The notes under the pieces: generated by a model | Databases searched by the model: none | What the model was told of the DNA's origin: nothing | The model's input: only the letters and a program-made list of their open reading frames with translations | Part shown: piece by piece, positions 51,377-59,069 of the stretch | Numbering within the stretch: position 1 is the first letter of the stretch | Layout of the letters: every line of letters starts with the position of its first letter | Assembly (NCBI RefSeq): GCF_026642255.1 | Contig: NZ_CP113264.1 | Coordinates: 6,386,001-6,450,000 of the forward strand | Direction: 5' to 3' | DNA length: 64,000 nt | Source: Streptomonospora nanhaiensis | GTDB lineage: Bacteria; Actinomycetota; Actinomycetes; Streptosporangiales; Streptosporangiaceae | Made by a program: the position numbers and the translations under genes

Positions 51377-51380
51377 CTCC

Positions 51381-51386
51381 ATCGTA
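51381..51386 (-). promoter_or_regulatory. -10 box of rplJL
   Basis: TACGAT on the minus strand, 7-10 bp upstream of the leader structure. No good -35 hexamer is seen at 16-19 bp. Confidence 0.4.
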
Positions 51387-51438
51387 ACCGAAGCCCGGGG
51401 GTGCTCGTCCCCTCCGGCGGAACCGCCGGTGTGATCGC

Positions 51439-51527
51439 GCGCACCCCGCGCACGCGCGGGGACCGTCGGTACATGTGCCGGACCGGCTCCAGGCTGTCCG
51501 CGCGCCCCGCGCACGCGCGGGAACCGT
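51439..51527. repeat. Two 28-bp palindromic repeats with 61-bp period
   Basis: 51439-51466 and 51500-51527 are aligned 28-mers with three differences. Each contains CCCCGCGC-AC-GCGCGGG(G/A) and ends ACCGT. The 33-bp segment between them is unrelated. A 28-bp repeat with a 61-bp period, a CCCCGC/GCGGGG hairpin and an ACCG-like end is the geometry of a type I-E CRISPR unit. No third repeat is found at plus or minus 61 bp and no cas gene is in the window. A duplicated regulatory hairpin is equally possible. Confidence 0.7.
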
Positions 51528-51568
51528 ACGGGGAGACCGGCCGTCGAAGGGGCACTCGCGAATAATCG

Positions 51569-51582
51569 ACCGATATGTCGGT
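51569..51582 (+). promoter_or_regulatory. Operator-like palindrome before the lipoprotein gene
   Basis: ACCGA-TATG-TCGGT in an AT-richer patch, about 80 bp before the lipoprotein start. It could overlap its promoter. Confidence 0.3.
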
Positions 51583-51661
51583 TGTGTGCGGGAAGATGTC
51601 TCCCGGGCGCCCCCGCTCCCGGACGCGCCCGTCCCCCACCCGAAGAAAGCGGAACACCTTC

Positions 51662-52504
51662 GTGAAGACGCGTATGCCCTCCCTGCTCACGGCGGGAACC
51701 CTCGCCCTCGCCCTCACCGCCTGCGGCGGCGGCGCCCCGGAGGAGGAGGCGGTCGAGGTCGAGGCGGCAGAGGAGCCCGGAGAGGGCGGCGGTGTCCTGG
51801 ACATGCTCGCCGAGCTCGCCTCGAGCACGCAGGAGGTCACCAACTACACGCTGGACCTCGACCTGTCCATGCCCGACCCCGAGCTCGGCACCGTGGACAT
51901 GACGATGACCTACGAGGTCATGGACGACCCCGAGGCCGCGCAGGTCACCATGGTGATGCCCTTCGTCGGCGAGATGCTGCTGGAGCTCGCCGCCCTGGGC
52001 GGGGAGGACCCCGGCCTGACGGCCGAGGAGCTCGGCACGACCGTCCTCATCGTCCCCGCGGAGGGCGAGTCCCTGGTGTCCAACCACAACGGCCTCCAGG
52101 AGGTCGACACCCCCTGGGCCCGCGGCGTCCAGGACACCGCGGAGCTGGGCCCGCAGGAGATGTTCGACATCGCCTCGCTGCCCGACCTGGTCGGCGCCTT
52201 CGCCGAGATCGACCAGATCGAGGCGGCCGGCACCGAGGAGGTCGGCGGTGTCGAGACCACCCTCGTCGAGGGCACGATGACCACCGAGGAGATCGACGCC
52301 CTGGACGCCGAGCAGAAGCTCGCCGTGCTGGAGCTGATCGGTGACGTCAGCGGCTCCGTCGACGTGTCCATCTGGGTCGGCCGGGACGGCTTCCCGATGC
52401 GCCTCGACTTCTCCGACGAGGAGGCCGACGTGTCCATGGTCTTCTCCGAGCTGGGCGAGACCTCCTTCGAGATCCCCGGCGAGGACGAGATCACCGACCT
52501 GTAG
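51662..52504 (+). CDS. Exported lipoprotein, LppX/LprAFG-like
   Basis: A 280-residue protein with a short lipoprotein signal (KTRMPSLLTAGTLALALTAC) and lipobox LTAC; Cys is followed by GGG. An acidic linker precedes the mature domain. The domain, roughly residues 50-280, has the alternating beta pattern (YTLDLDLSMPD, VSIWVGRDGFPMRLDFS) of LppX/LprG-type lipid-binding or LolA-like lipoproteins. Function not established. I used the GTG at 51662; an ATG at 51674 would shorten the n-region. It is on the opposite strand, between rplA and the rplJ leader. Streptomyces is also known to have small lipoprotein genes at this place. Confidence 0.7.
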   Translation: MKTRMPSLLTAGTLALALTACGGGAPEEEAVEVEAAEEPGEGGGVLDMLAELASSTQEVTNYTLDLDLSMPDPELGTVDMTMTYEVMDDPEAAQVTMVMPFVGEMLLELAALGGEDPGLTAEELGTTVLIVPAEGESLVSNHNGLQEVDTPWARGVQDTAELGPQEMFDIASLPDLVGAFAEIDQIEAAGTEEVGGVETTLVEGTMTTEEIDALDAEQKLAVLELIGDVSGSVDVSIWVGRDGFPMRLDFSDEEADVSMVFSELGETSFEIPGEDEITDL

Positions 52505-52520
52505 GGGCCCGGTACGAGGA

Positions 52521-52553
52521 ACGGCCCCCGCGTCCGGTGGACGCGGGGGCCGT
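52521..52553. terminator. Bidirectional terminator between lipoprotein gene and rplA
   Basis: A perfect 15-bp inverted repeat (52521-52535 with 52539-52553), loop GGT, between the two convergent genes. Confidence 0.8.
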
Positions 52554-52585
52554 CGCCGTCTGCGGGACGGCTACGCGGAAGGACG

Positions 52586-53263
52586 TCAGGCGTCGAGCGG
52601 GATGCTCGGGCCCATGGTCGTGCTGACCACGGCCTTCTTGATGTAGCGGCCCTTGGCGGCGGACGGCTTGAGGCGGTTCACCTCGTCGATCGCGGCCTGG
52701 TAGTTCTCCAGGAGCTGCTGCTCGCCGAAGGAGGCCTTGCCGATGATGAAGTGCAGGTTCCCGTGGCGGTCCACGCGGAACTCGATCTTGCCGCCCTTGA
52801 TGTCGGTCACGGCCTTGGCCACGTCCGGGGTGACGGTGCCCGTCTTCGGGTTCGGCATCAGGCCGCGCGGGCCGAGCACGCGGCCCAGGCGGCCGACCTT
52901 GCCCATGAGGTCCGGGGTGGCGACGACGGCGTCGAAGTCGGTGTAGCCCTTGGCGACCTTCTCGATCATCTCGTCGTCGCCGATGATGTCGGCGCCGGCG
53001 GCGAGAGCCTGCTCGGCACGCTCACCGGTCGCGAAGACCAGGACCCGAGCGGTCTTGCCGGTGCCGTGCGGCAGGTTCACGGTGCCACGGACCATCTGGT
53101 CGGCCTTGCGCGGGTCGACGCCCAGGCGCAGGGCGACCTCGACGGTCGAGTCGAACTTGGAGCTGGAGGTCTCCTTGGCGAGCTTCACGGCCTCGGCGGG
53201 GCCGTGGAGCTTGTCGCGGTCCACCAGTTCGCTGGCTTTGCGGTAGGTCTTGCTGCGCTTCAC
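52586..53263 (-). CDS. rplA: 50S ribosomal protein L1
   Basis: A 225-residue L1, MKRSKTYRKASELVDRDKLH with the signature GRVLGPRGLMPNPKTGTVTP. It forms the L1 stalk and in many bacteria represses the rplKA operon. The start is a GTG at 53263 with AGGAG upstream. It follows rplK by 122 bp. Confidence 0.97.
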   Translation of the reverse strand: MKRSKTYRKASELVDRDKLHGPAEAVKLAKETSSSKFDSTVEVALRLGVDPRKADQMVRGTVNLPHGTGKTARVLVFATGERAEQALAAGADIIGDDEMIEKVAKGYTDFDAVVATPDLMGKVGRLGRVLGPRGLMPNPKTGTVTPDVAKAVTDIKGGKIEFRVDRHGNLHFIIGKASFGEQQLLENYQAAIDEVNRLKPSAAKGRYIKKAVVSTTMGPSIPLDA

Positions 53264-53385
53264 GCTGTTCTCCTAGGGAACGTGTGGTCGTCGGGCCAGC
53301 GCCTGGCCCTGCCACGGTGGTTCTTGAACGTCGAGCGTCCCCGGTCGCCCCGCCCCGCCTGGGGTCGGCGCCACCGTGCGGGGGG

Positions 53386-53814
53386 CTACTTGACCTCGAT
53401 GCCCATCGAACGGGCGGTGCCGGCGACGATCTTGGTCGCGGCCTCGATGTCGTCGGTGTTGAGGTCGGGCAGCTTGGTCTGCGCGATCTCGCGGACCTGC
53501 TCGGCGGTGATGGAGCCGGCCGTGGTGCGACCCGGGTCGGTGGCGGCCTTGTCCAGCCCGGCGGCCTTCAGGATCAGCTTCGGCGCCGGAGGCGTCTTGG
53601 TGACGAAGGTGAAGGAACGGTCCTCGTAGATGGAGATCTCTACGGGGATGACGTTGCCGCGCTGAGACTCCGTGGCAGCGTTGTACTGCTTGCAGAAGTC
53701 CATGATGTTGACGCCGTGCGGACCGAGAGCGGTACCAACGGGCGGCGCCGGGGTCGCCTGACCGGCGGGGAGCTGCACCTTGACGAGTGCGGCAAGTTTC
53801 TTCTTCGGAGGCAT
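53386..53814 (-). CDS. rplK: 50S ribosomal protein L11
   Basis: A 142-residue L11, KVQLPAGQATPAPPVGTALG with the conserved PxxxP region that binds thiostrepton together with 23S rRNA. The C-terminal RNA-binding domain ends GTARSMGIEVK. The ATG at 53814 has AAAGGA upstream. The gap to nusG carries several hairpins. Confidence 0.97.
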   Translation of the reverse strand: MPPKKKLAALVKVQLPAGQATPAPPVGTALGPHGVNIMDFCKQYNAATESQRGNVIPVEISIYEDRSFTFVTKTPPAPKLILKAAGLDKAATDPGRTTAGSITAEQVREIAQTKLPDLNTDDIEAATKIVAGTARSMGIEVK

Positions 53815-53945
53815 ATCGGGTCCTTTGCCTGATCTGCGTTGTGTGCTGGTCCCTGGCCTCCCCGCGGCGCCGTGCGGTCGTGGCGATCGCGGCGGCACCG
53901 CTGCCGAAGGAGGCGCGGCCCCGCGCCGGAGGGCGCGGGGGCGAC

Positions 53946-54026
53946 GGCCCGCCGGGACCTGGCGGGCCGTGACGTGCCCTGCCTGGGCGGGGCACGAGAG
54001 TGGGTCCACCGCGAGGGTGGACCCAC
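53946..54026 (-). terminator. Tandem hairpins between nusG and rplK
   Basis: Perfect inverted repeats of 11 bp (54000-54010 with 54016-54026) and 8 bp (53946-53953 with 53961-53968), plus a weaker one between. They probably end most secE-nusG transcripts; one may belong to the rplK leader, where L1 would bind. Confidence 0.6.
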
Positions 54027-54101
54027 CAAGTCTATGTCGCCGTGACGAGTGCCTTGACGGTCGTCCTGCGGGCACGGCGCCCCGCCGGACGGCGGCCCGG
54101 G

Positions 54102-54899
54102 TCAGATCTTGGCGACCTGGGTGAAGGACAGCTCGACCGGCGTCTCGCGGCCGAAGATCGACACCAGCACCTTGAGCTTCTGGGTGTCCGGGTTGATCTC
54201 GCTGACCGTGGCGGGCAGCGTGGCGAACGGGCCCTCCATGACCGTGACGGACTCGCCGATCTCGTAGGCCACGTCGGAGCGGACCTCGCCGCCGGCGCGG
54301 GCCTTCTGCGCCTGCTCCGGCTCCTGCTCCGGCTCGGGCGCGAGGAGCTTGGCGACCTCGGTCAGGCTCAGCGGGGCGGGCTTGTTGGACAGGCCCACGA
54401 AGCCGGTGACGCCGGGGGTGTTGCGGATCGCCGACCAGGACTCGTCGGTCAGGTCCATGCGGACGAGCACGTAGCCGGGCAGGACCTTCTCGGTGACCTG
54501 CTGGCGCTTGCCGCTCTTGACCTCGGTGACCTCGTGCTCGGGCACCTCGACCTGGAAGATGTAGTCCTCCATGTTGAGGGACTGGGTACGGCTCTCGACG
54601 TTGGCCTTGACCCGCTTCTCGTAGCCCGCGTAGGTGTGCACGACGTACCAGTCGCCGGGCAGCAGGACCAGCTCGTTCTTGAACTCCTCGACGGGGTCGA
54701 GGCGCGGGGCCTCCTCGGCCTCCTCCTCGCCCTCGTCTTCGGCGTTCTCGTCCGCGTCGCCGGTCAGAGCAGGGCTGTCGTCGTCGGCCTTGTCGGCCGC
54801 GTCCTCGGACAGCTCGCCCGCCAGGCCGGTCTCTTCCGCAGACGACTGATCCGGCTCCTCATCGGGGAAGTCGTCAGAGGTCAGTGGGGACTCGGACAC
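54102..54899 (-). CDS. nusG: Transcription termination/antitermination factor NusG
   Basis: A 265-residue NusG. The first 85 residues are an acidic Asp/Glu/Ala extension typical of high-GC Gram-positives. The NGN domain follows (DWYVVHTYAGYEKRVKANVE, PGYVLVRMDL). The C-terminal KOW domain has GESVTVMEGPFATLPATVSE and ends ELSFTQVAKI. It modulates RNA polymerase pausing and couples to S10. The start is a GTG at 54899. It follows secE by 170 bp. Confidence 0.96.
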   Translation of the reverse strand: MSESPLTSDDFPDEEPDQSSAEETGLAGELSEDAADKADDDSPALTGDADENAEDEGEEEAEEAPRLDPVEEFKNELVLLPGDWYVVHTYAGYEKRVKANVESRTQSLNMEDYIFQVEVPEHEVTEVKSGKRQQVTEKVLPGYVLVRMDLTDESWSAIRNTPGVTGFVGLSNKPAPLSLTEVAKLLAPEPEQEPEQAQKARAGGEVRSDVAYEIGESVTVMEGPFATLPATVSEINPDTQKLKVLVSIFGRETPVELSFTQVAKI

Positions 54900-55025
54900 G
54901 GCTGCTCTTTCTCTCGTCGGATGCGCTCTGCGGAGCGACGCACGCCGAACAGCGGTCTGCGTCGAACCCAGTCATGCCAGCTTACGGTCTGTCCGGGCGG
55001 CGCGGGACCGACGCGCGGACGAGTG

Positions 55026-55058
55026 GGGCCGCGCCCCGGTCGTCCGGAGGCGCGGCCC
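55026..55058 (-). terminator. Hairpin between secE and nusG
   Basis: A perfect 10-bp inverted repeat (55026-55035 with 55049-55058) starts 11 bp after the secE stop. It may be a partial terminator. Confidence 0.55.
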
Positions 55059-55069
55059 AGAAGTCTCGG

Positions 55070-55324
55070 TCAGACGCCCGCCGGGCGGCCGAAGGTGCCG
55101 TAGAGCCAGGTGATGGCCTCGCCGAAGCCCCAGTCCAGGAGCGAGACGTAGCCGAGGACGACCACCACGAAGACGAGGACGACGATGGTGTAGGTCACCA
55201 GTTCGCGGCGCGTGGGCCAGCGAACCTTGCGCAGCTCACCGACGACCTGCTTGGTGAACGTCACCGGACCGGTACGACGCTTCGGCTCCTTGTCGGGCTT
55301 CGCGTCGGCGTCAGTCTGTGTCAC
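55070..55324 (-). CDS. secE: Preprotein translocase subunit SecE
   Basis: An 84-residue SecE with a single transmembrane helix. The amphipathic FTKQVVGELRKVRWPTRREL, which clamps SecY, and the helix YTIVVLVFVVVVLGYVSLLD are clear. The start is a GTG at 55324 with AAGGA upstream. It follows tRNA-Trp by 100 bp, the order found in Streptomyces. Confidence 0.95.
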   Translation of the reverse strand: MTQTDADAKPDKEPKRRTGPVTFTKQVVGELRKVRWPTRRELVTYTIVVLVFVVVVLGYVSLLDWGFGEAITWLYGTFGRPAGV

Positions 55325-55424
55325 CTGGGGTCCTTAGGGTCGCGGGCTGCCAGAAATCCCCGTAGTTCCGATGCCCCGTGCGGAGTGCCGGCCCGGAGGC
55401 CGCCACTCCGCTCGCGCGGACTTG

Positions 55425-55497
55425 CAGGGCAGGAGGGACTCGAACCCCCAACCGCCGGTTTTGGAGACCGGTGCTCTACCAATTGAGCCACTGCCCT
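55425..55497 (-). tRNA. trnW: tRNA-Trp (CCA)
   Basis: A 73-nt tRNA. The acceptor AGGGCAG pairs with CTGCCCT and the discriminator is G. The anticodon loop is CTCCAAA with anticodon CCA, and the TPsiC arm is GGTTCGAGTCC. CCA is not encoded. Confidence 0.95.
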
Positions 55498-55591
55498 TGA
55501 CGGAAACTGCGCTCCCACCATAGCCGGTCGCCGCGCGCTACGCACACTGATGGCCCGGTAACACCTGGGCCACGACCGTTCGGCGCGACCG

Positions 55592-55620
55592 AGTGTATGC
55601 CCATTCGCCCGATCTGACCA
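55592..55620 (-). promoter_or_regulatory. Probable promoter of tRNA-Trp / secE
   Basis: TGGTCA (55615-55620) and TACACT (55592-55597) on the minus strand, 17-bp spacing. The transcript would start about 90 nt before the tRNA. Confidence 0.45.
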
Positions 55621-55703
55621 AACCGCCGGAGGACCGGCGCCCCCTCCGGAGGCGCCTGGCGGGCTCCCGGTCCGGGACGGGCCCGCGTGGCACCATGGGC
55701 GCC

Positions 55704-56912
55704 ATGAGCGACCGACCCCGTGTCTCCGCACGCATCAGCGCCGTCTCCGAGTCCGCCACCCTCGCCGTGGACGCCAGGGCCAAGGCCATGAGGGCGGAGG
55801 GCCGCCCCGTCATCGGCTTCGGCGCGGGAGAGCCCGACTTCCCGACGCCCGACCACGTCGTCGAGGCGGCCGTCGCGGCGGCGCGCGACCCGCGCTTCCA
55901 CCGCTACACGCCGGCGGGCGGCCTCCCCGAACTGCGCGAGGCCGTCGCGGAGAAGACCCGGCGGGACTCCGGCTACGCGGTGGAGCCCTCGCAGGTGCTG
56001 GTGACCAACGGCGGCAAGCAGGCCGTCCACGAGGCCTTCGCCGCCATGCTGGACCCGGGCGACGAGGTCCTCCTGGTCGCCCCGTACTGGACCACCTACC
56101 CCGAGTCGGTCAAGCTCGCGGGCGGCGTGCCGGTCTTCGTCGTCACCGACGAGAGCACCGGGTACATGGCGGGCGTGGAGCAGTTGGAGGCCGCGCGCAC
56201 CGAGCGCACCAAGGTCCTGGTGTTCGTGTCCCCGTCCAACCCGACGGGCGCCGTCTACCCGCGCGAGCAGGTCCGGGCGATCGGCCGCTGGGCGGACGAG
56301 CACGGCCTGTGGGTCCTCACCGACGAGATCTACGAGCACCTGGTGTACGGCGGCGCCGAGTTCTCCTCCCTGCCCGTGGAGGTTCCGGAGATCGCCGACC
56401 GCACCGTCGTCGTGAACGGCGTCGCGAAGACCTACGCGATGACGGGTTGGCGCGTGGGGTGGATCATCGGCCCGAAGGACCTGGTCAGGGCCGCCTCCAA
56501 CCTCCAGTCGCACGCCACCTCGAACGTCGCCAACGTCTCGCAGGCGGCCGCCCTGGCCGCCGTCTCCGGCGGCCTGGCCGCCGTGGAGGAGATGCGGGAG
56601 GCCTTCGACCGCCGCCGCAGGACGATGGTCCGGATGCTCGGCGGGATCGACGGCGTGGTCTGCCCGGAGCCGCGGGGCGCGTTCTACGCGTACCCGTCCG
56701 TGAAGGGCGTGCTCGGCAGGGAGGTGCGCGGCAGGACGCCCCGGACCTCCGCGGAGCTGGCCGAGCTCGTCCTGGAGGAGGCCGAGGTCGCCGTGGTGCC
56801 CGGCGAGGCCTTCGGCACCCCCGGCTACCTGCGCCTGTCCTACGCGCTCGGCGACGAGGACCTGGCGGAGGGCGTGGGGCGGCTCCAGAGGCTGCTGGGC
56901 GAGGCGCGGTAG
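55704..56912 (+). CDS. aspC: Aspartate aminotransferase (class I, Ib type)
   Basis: A 402-residue PLP-dependent class I aminotransferase. The PLP lysine lies in VAKTYAMTGWRVGW. VSPSNPTGAVY, LTDEIYEHLVYG and the C-terminal carboxylate-binding Arg in YLRLSYAL are conserved. It converts aspartate and 2-oxoglutarate to oxaloacetate and glutamate; a prephenate or other acceptor activity cannot be excluded. The ATG at 55704 is family-like (an ATG three codons earlier is possible). The gene is divergent from tRNA-Trp-secE, a location it shares with Streptomyces aspC. Confidence 0.88.
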   Translation: MSDRPRVSARISAVSESATLAVDARAKAMRAEGRPVIGFGAGEPDFPTPDHVVEAAVAAARDPRFHRYTPAGGLPELREAVAEKTRRDSGYAVEPSQVLVTNGGKQAVHEAFAAMLDPGDEVLLVAPYWTTYPESVKLAGGVPVFVVTDESTGYMAGVEQLEAARTERTKVLVFVSPSNPTGAVYPREQVRAIGRWADEHGLWVLTDEIYEHLVYGGAEFSSLPVEVPEIADRTVVVNGVAKTYAMTGWRVGWIIGPKDLVRAASNLQSHATSNVANVSQAAALAAVSGGLAAVEEMREAFDRRRRTMVRMLGGIDGVVCPEPRGAFYAYPSVKGVLGREVRGRTPRTSAELAELVLEEAEVAVVPGEAFGTPGYLRLSYALGDEDLAEGVGRLQRLLGEAR

Positions 56913-57024
56913 CGGACGGCCCCCGCCCGTGCGGAGCGCGGCCCGGGGCGCCCGTCCGCGGCCCCGGCGCGGCAAGTACGGCGTCCTGGCACCGGGGGCG
57001 CCCGCGATACGGCAGGCTTGGTTC

Positions 57025-58110
57025 ATGGAGACACCGACCACCGCTCGCCGATTGGACCGGCTGCCCAAGGCCCACCTGCACCTGCACTTCACCGGCTCGA
57101 TGCGGCACTCGACCCTGGTCGAGCTCGCCGGGGAGCGAGGAGTGCACCTTCCCCAGGCCCTGGTCGAGGAGTGGCCTCCCCGGCTCCGGGCCACGGACGA
57201 ACGCGGCTGGTTCCGCTTCCAGCGCCTGTACGACATCGCCCGCTCGGTGCTGCGCAGGCCGGAGGACATGTACCGGCTGCTGCGCGAGGCCGCCGAGGAC
57301 GAGCGCGAGGCCGGGTCCGCCTGGCTGGAGATCCAGGTCGACCCGAGCGGGTACGCGTCCCTCTTCGACGGCCTCACCGCCACCCTGGAGCTGATCCTGG
57401 ACGCGGCCCGCGCCGCCGAGCGCGACACCGGCGTGGCCGTCGGCCTGATGGTGGCCGCCAACCGGACCAGGCACCCCCTCGACGCCAAGGCCCTGGCGCG
57501 GCTGGCCCGGCAGTACGCGGGCAAGGGGGTCGTCTCGTTCGGGTTGAACAACGACGAGAGGCGCGGGCGCGCACGCGAGTTCGAGGGCGCCTTCAGGATC
57601 GCCCGCCGGGCCGGCCTGCTGTCGGCCCCGCACGGGGGCGAGCTCCAGGGGCCGCGCAGCGTGCGCGAGTGCCTGGACGAGTTGAGCGCCGACCGGATCG
57701 GGCACGGCGTCCGCGCCGTGGAGGACCCGTACCTGGTCGAGCGGATCGCCACCCAGGAGGTCACCCTGGAGATCTGCCCGACCTCCAACGTGGGCCTGGG
57801 CGTGTACGAGGACCTGGAGCACCTGCCCCTGCGCAGGCTCTTCGAGGCGGGGGTCCCGATCGCCCTGGGGACCGACGACCCGCTGCTGTTCGGCCCCCGC
57901 CTGGTGGAGCAGTACCGGATCGCGCGCGAGGTGTTCGGCTTCTCGGACGCCGAGCTGGCGGCGCTGGCGGGGATGTCGATCCGCGGGTCGGGCGCGCCGG
58001 ACGCGCTGAAGAAGGAGCTGCTGGGCGGGGTGGAGGCCTGGCTGGCCTCGGAGCCCGAGCCCGTGCCGGACGCTACGCCAGGAGCATCCAGGCCCCCTGG
58101 CCGAGCATGA
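57025..58110 (+). CDS. Adenosine deaminase family protein
   Basis: A 361-residue amidohydrolase of the adenosine deaminase family. Metal and catalytic residues are present: HLHLHF (HxH), His and Glu in APHGGE, His in DRIGHGVR, and the Asp pair in ALGTDDPLLF. CPTSNVGLG is also conserved. The start of the domain reads KAHLHLHFTGSM, where most adenosine deaminases have KAELHLHLEGS, so the substrate could differ from adenosine. Its last 38 bp overlap the convergent GDT1-family gene. It lies 112 bp after aspC. Confidence 0.85.
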   Translation: METPTTARRLDRLPKAHLHLHFTGSMRHSTLVELAGERGVHLPQALVEEWPPRLRATDERGWFRFQRLYDIARSVLRRPEDMYRLLREAAEDEREAGSAWLEIQVDPSGYASLFDGLTATLELILDAARAAERDTGVAVGLMVAANRTRHPLDAKALARLARQYAGKGVVSFGLNNDERRGRAREFEGAFRIARRAGLLSAPHGGELQGPRSVRECLDELSADRIGHGVRAVEDPYLVERIATQEVTLEICPTSNVGLGVYEDLEHLPLRRLFEAGVPIALGTDDPLLFGPRLVEQYRIAREVFGFSDAELAALAGMSIRGSGAPDALKKELLGGVEAWLASEPEPVPDATPGASRPPGRA

Positions 58111-58666
58111 CCGCTCCCGCCCCGAAGAACAGGACGGCGGCGCCGATCCGGATGGCGCGCTCGGGGAGCTTCTTGCCGAGGGCCGCGCCGAGGGCGATGG
58201 CGATGGCGTCGGCGGCGACCATGCCGAGGGTCGAGCCGATCCAGACGGGGAGCCAGTGGTGCTGGGTGCCGACCGTGATGGTGGCGAGCATGGTCTTGTC
58301 GCCGAGCTCGGCGACGAGGAAGACCACGAAGACGGTCATGAACGCGGAGCGGATGCGCCTGGAGGCGGCGCGCCTCTCGTCGTTCTCGGTCATCTCGTCG
58401 CCGCGCAGGGTCCACAGCCCGAAGAAGAGGAAGGCCGCGCCGGCGACGAGGGTGAGCCAGTCGGTGGGGATGGCGGCGCCCAGGACCTCGGCGAGGAGCA
58501 CGCTCCCGGCGTGCACGACGAGGGTGGCCGCGGTGATGCCCAGGAGGACCGTCAGGGCCCGGTAGCGGGTGGCCAGCGACATCGCGACGAGTTGGGTCTT
58601 GTCGCCCATTTCGGCGATGAAGATGGCGACGGCGCTGAATCCGAGGCCCGCGAGAAAAGCGGTCAT
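58073..58666 (-). CDS. GDT1/TMEM165 (UPF0016) family Mn2+ exporter
   Basis: A 197-residue membrane protein with six predicted helices in two inverted halves. Each half carries the family motif, AEMGDKTQL and AELGDKTML, whose acidic residues bind the cation. Bacterial members (MneA, Mnx) export Mn2+. A Mn2+-sensing yybP-ykoY riboswitch upstream directly supports that role. The ATG at 58666 has GGAGGC seven bases upstream. Its 3' end overlaps the convergent adenosine deaminase gene by 38 bp. Confidence 0.92.
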   Translation of the reverse strand: MTAFLAGLGFSAVAIFIAEMGDKTQLVAMSLATRYRALTVLLGITAATLVVHAGSVLLAEVLGAAIPTDWLTLVAGAAFLFFGLWTLRGDEMTENDERRAASRRIRSAFMTVFVVFLVAELGDKTMLATITVGTQHHWLPVWIGSTLGMVAADAIAIALGAALGKKLPERAIRIGAAVLFFGAGAVMLGQGAWMLLA

Positions 58667-58672
58667 GCGTCT

Positions 58673-58706
58673 GCCTCCGTACGAGGTGTGCAGGGCGGAA
58701 GGAGGC
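58673..58706 (-). promoter_or_regulatory. Shine-Dalgarno sequestering helix of the Mn exporter gene
   Basis: On the RNA GCCTCC (58701-58706) is the perfect complement of the ribosome binding site GGAGGC (58673-58678). A second hairpin (58722-58745) uses the 3' strand of the aptamer P1 stem. The two structures could switch translation. Confidence 0.5.
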
Positions 58707-58740
58707 GGAGAGCGCCCCTTCAACCCGGTCGTCCTGAACC

Positions 58741-58887
58741 GGGTCAAAGGTCTCGTCCGCCCGCCGCGCCGGAATGCGGCTCCCGTTCCACCGGGGGCCT
58801 CCTCGTCGGTTCGGGCTCGTACGACCGGGCCGTGGGGCGGCCAGTGTGTCGATCGCACGCATTGGGGACTACTCCCCTTCGACACCC
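58741..58887 (-). ncRNA. yybP-ykoY manganese riboswitch
   Basis: The minus-strand RNA begins GGGUGUCGAAGGGGAGUAG and ends ACCUUUGACCC. The 5' and 3' strands pair as P1 (GGGU..CGAAGG with CCUUUGACCC). The two invariant elements of the yybP-ykoY class, GGGGAGUAG and ACCUUUG, are both present at the expected positions across 147 nt. The gene downstream belongs to one of the families this RNA is known to control. Confidence 0.88.
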
Positions 58888-58889
58888 GT

Positions 58890-58919
58890 ACTTTATGCCG
58901 AAAGAACGGCGAATGGCAA
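58890..58919 (-). promoter_or_regulatory. Promoter of the riboswitch-Mn exporter unit
   Basis: TTGCCA (58914-58919) and TAAAGT (58890-58895) on the minus strand with 18-bp spacing. The predicted start coincides with the first base of P1. A perfect small hairpin (58965-58982, AGTTCGG-TTCA-CCGAACT) lies just upstream. Confidence 0.65.
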
Positions 58920-59022
58920 TTCATTGCCTCTTCGCATTTCTTTATTCGGAGCGACTCATAAACGAGTTCGGTTCACCGAACTTCTTTCTTGGGGAAAGGC
59001 CACTCCGTTGTGCGGCACGGCG

Positions 59023-59061
59023 GCCCCCGACCGCCCGCGGACCGGTGCGGCGGTCGGGGGC
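59023..59061 (-). terminator. murB terminator
   Basis: A perfect 13-bp inverted repeat (59023-59035 with 59049-59061) directly after the murB stop. Confidence 0.8.
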
Positions 59062-59069
59062 GCGAGGCG

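Noticed and set aside
51401..51429. A third CRISPR-like unit upstream of the 28-bp repeat pair
   Set aside because: The sequence has a GGCGG-AA-CCGCC hairpin but does not align with the repeat and is not at the 61-bp spacing.
54000..54026. Attachment or mobile-element inverted repeat
   Set aside because: It is a single hairpin after nusG with no flanking transposase or target duplication; terminator is simpler.
55476..58862. A 1128-codon minus-strand frame across aspC and the deaminase
   Set aside because: It runs antisense through two clear genes and through the tRNA-Trp gene, and has no recognisable domain.
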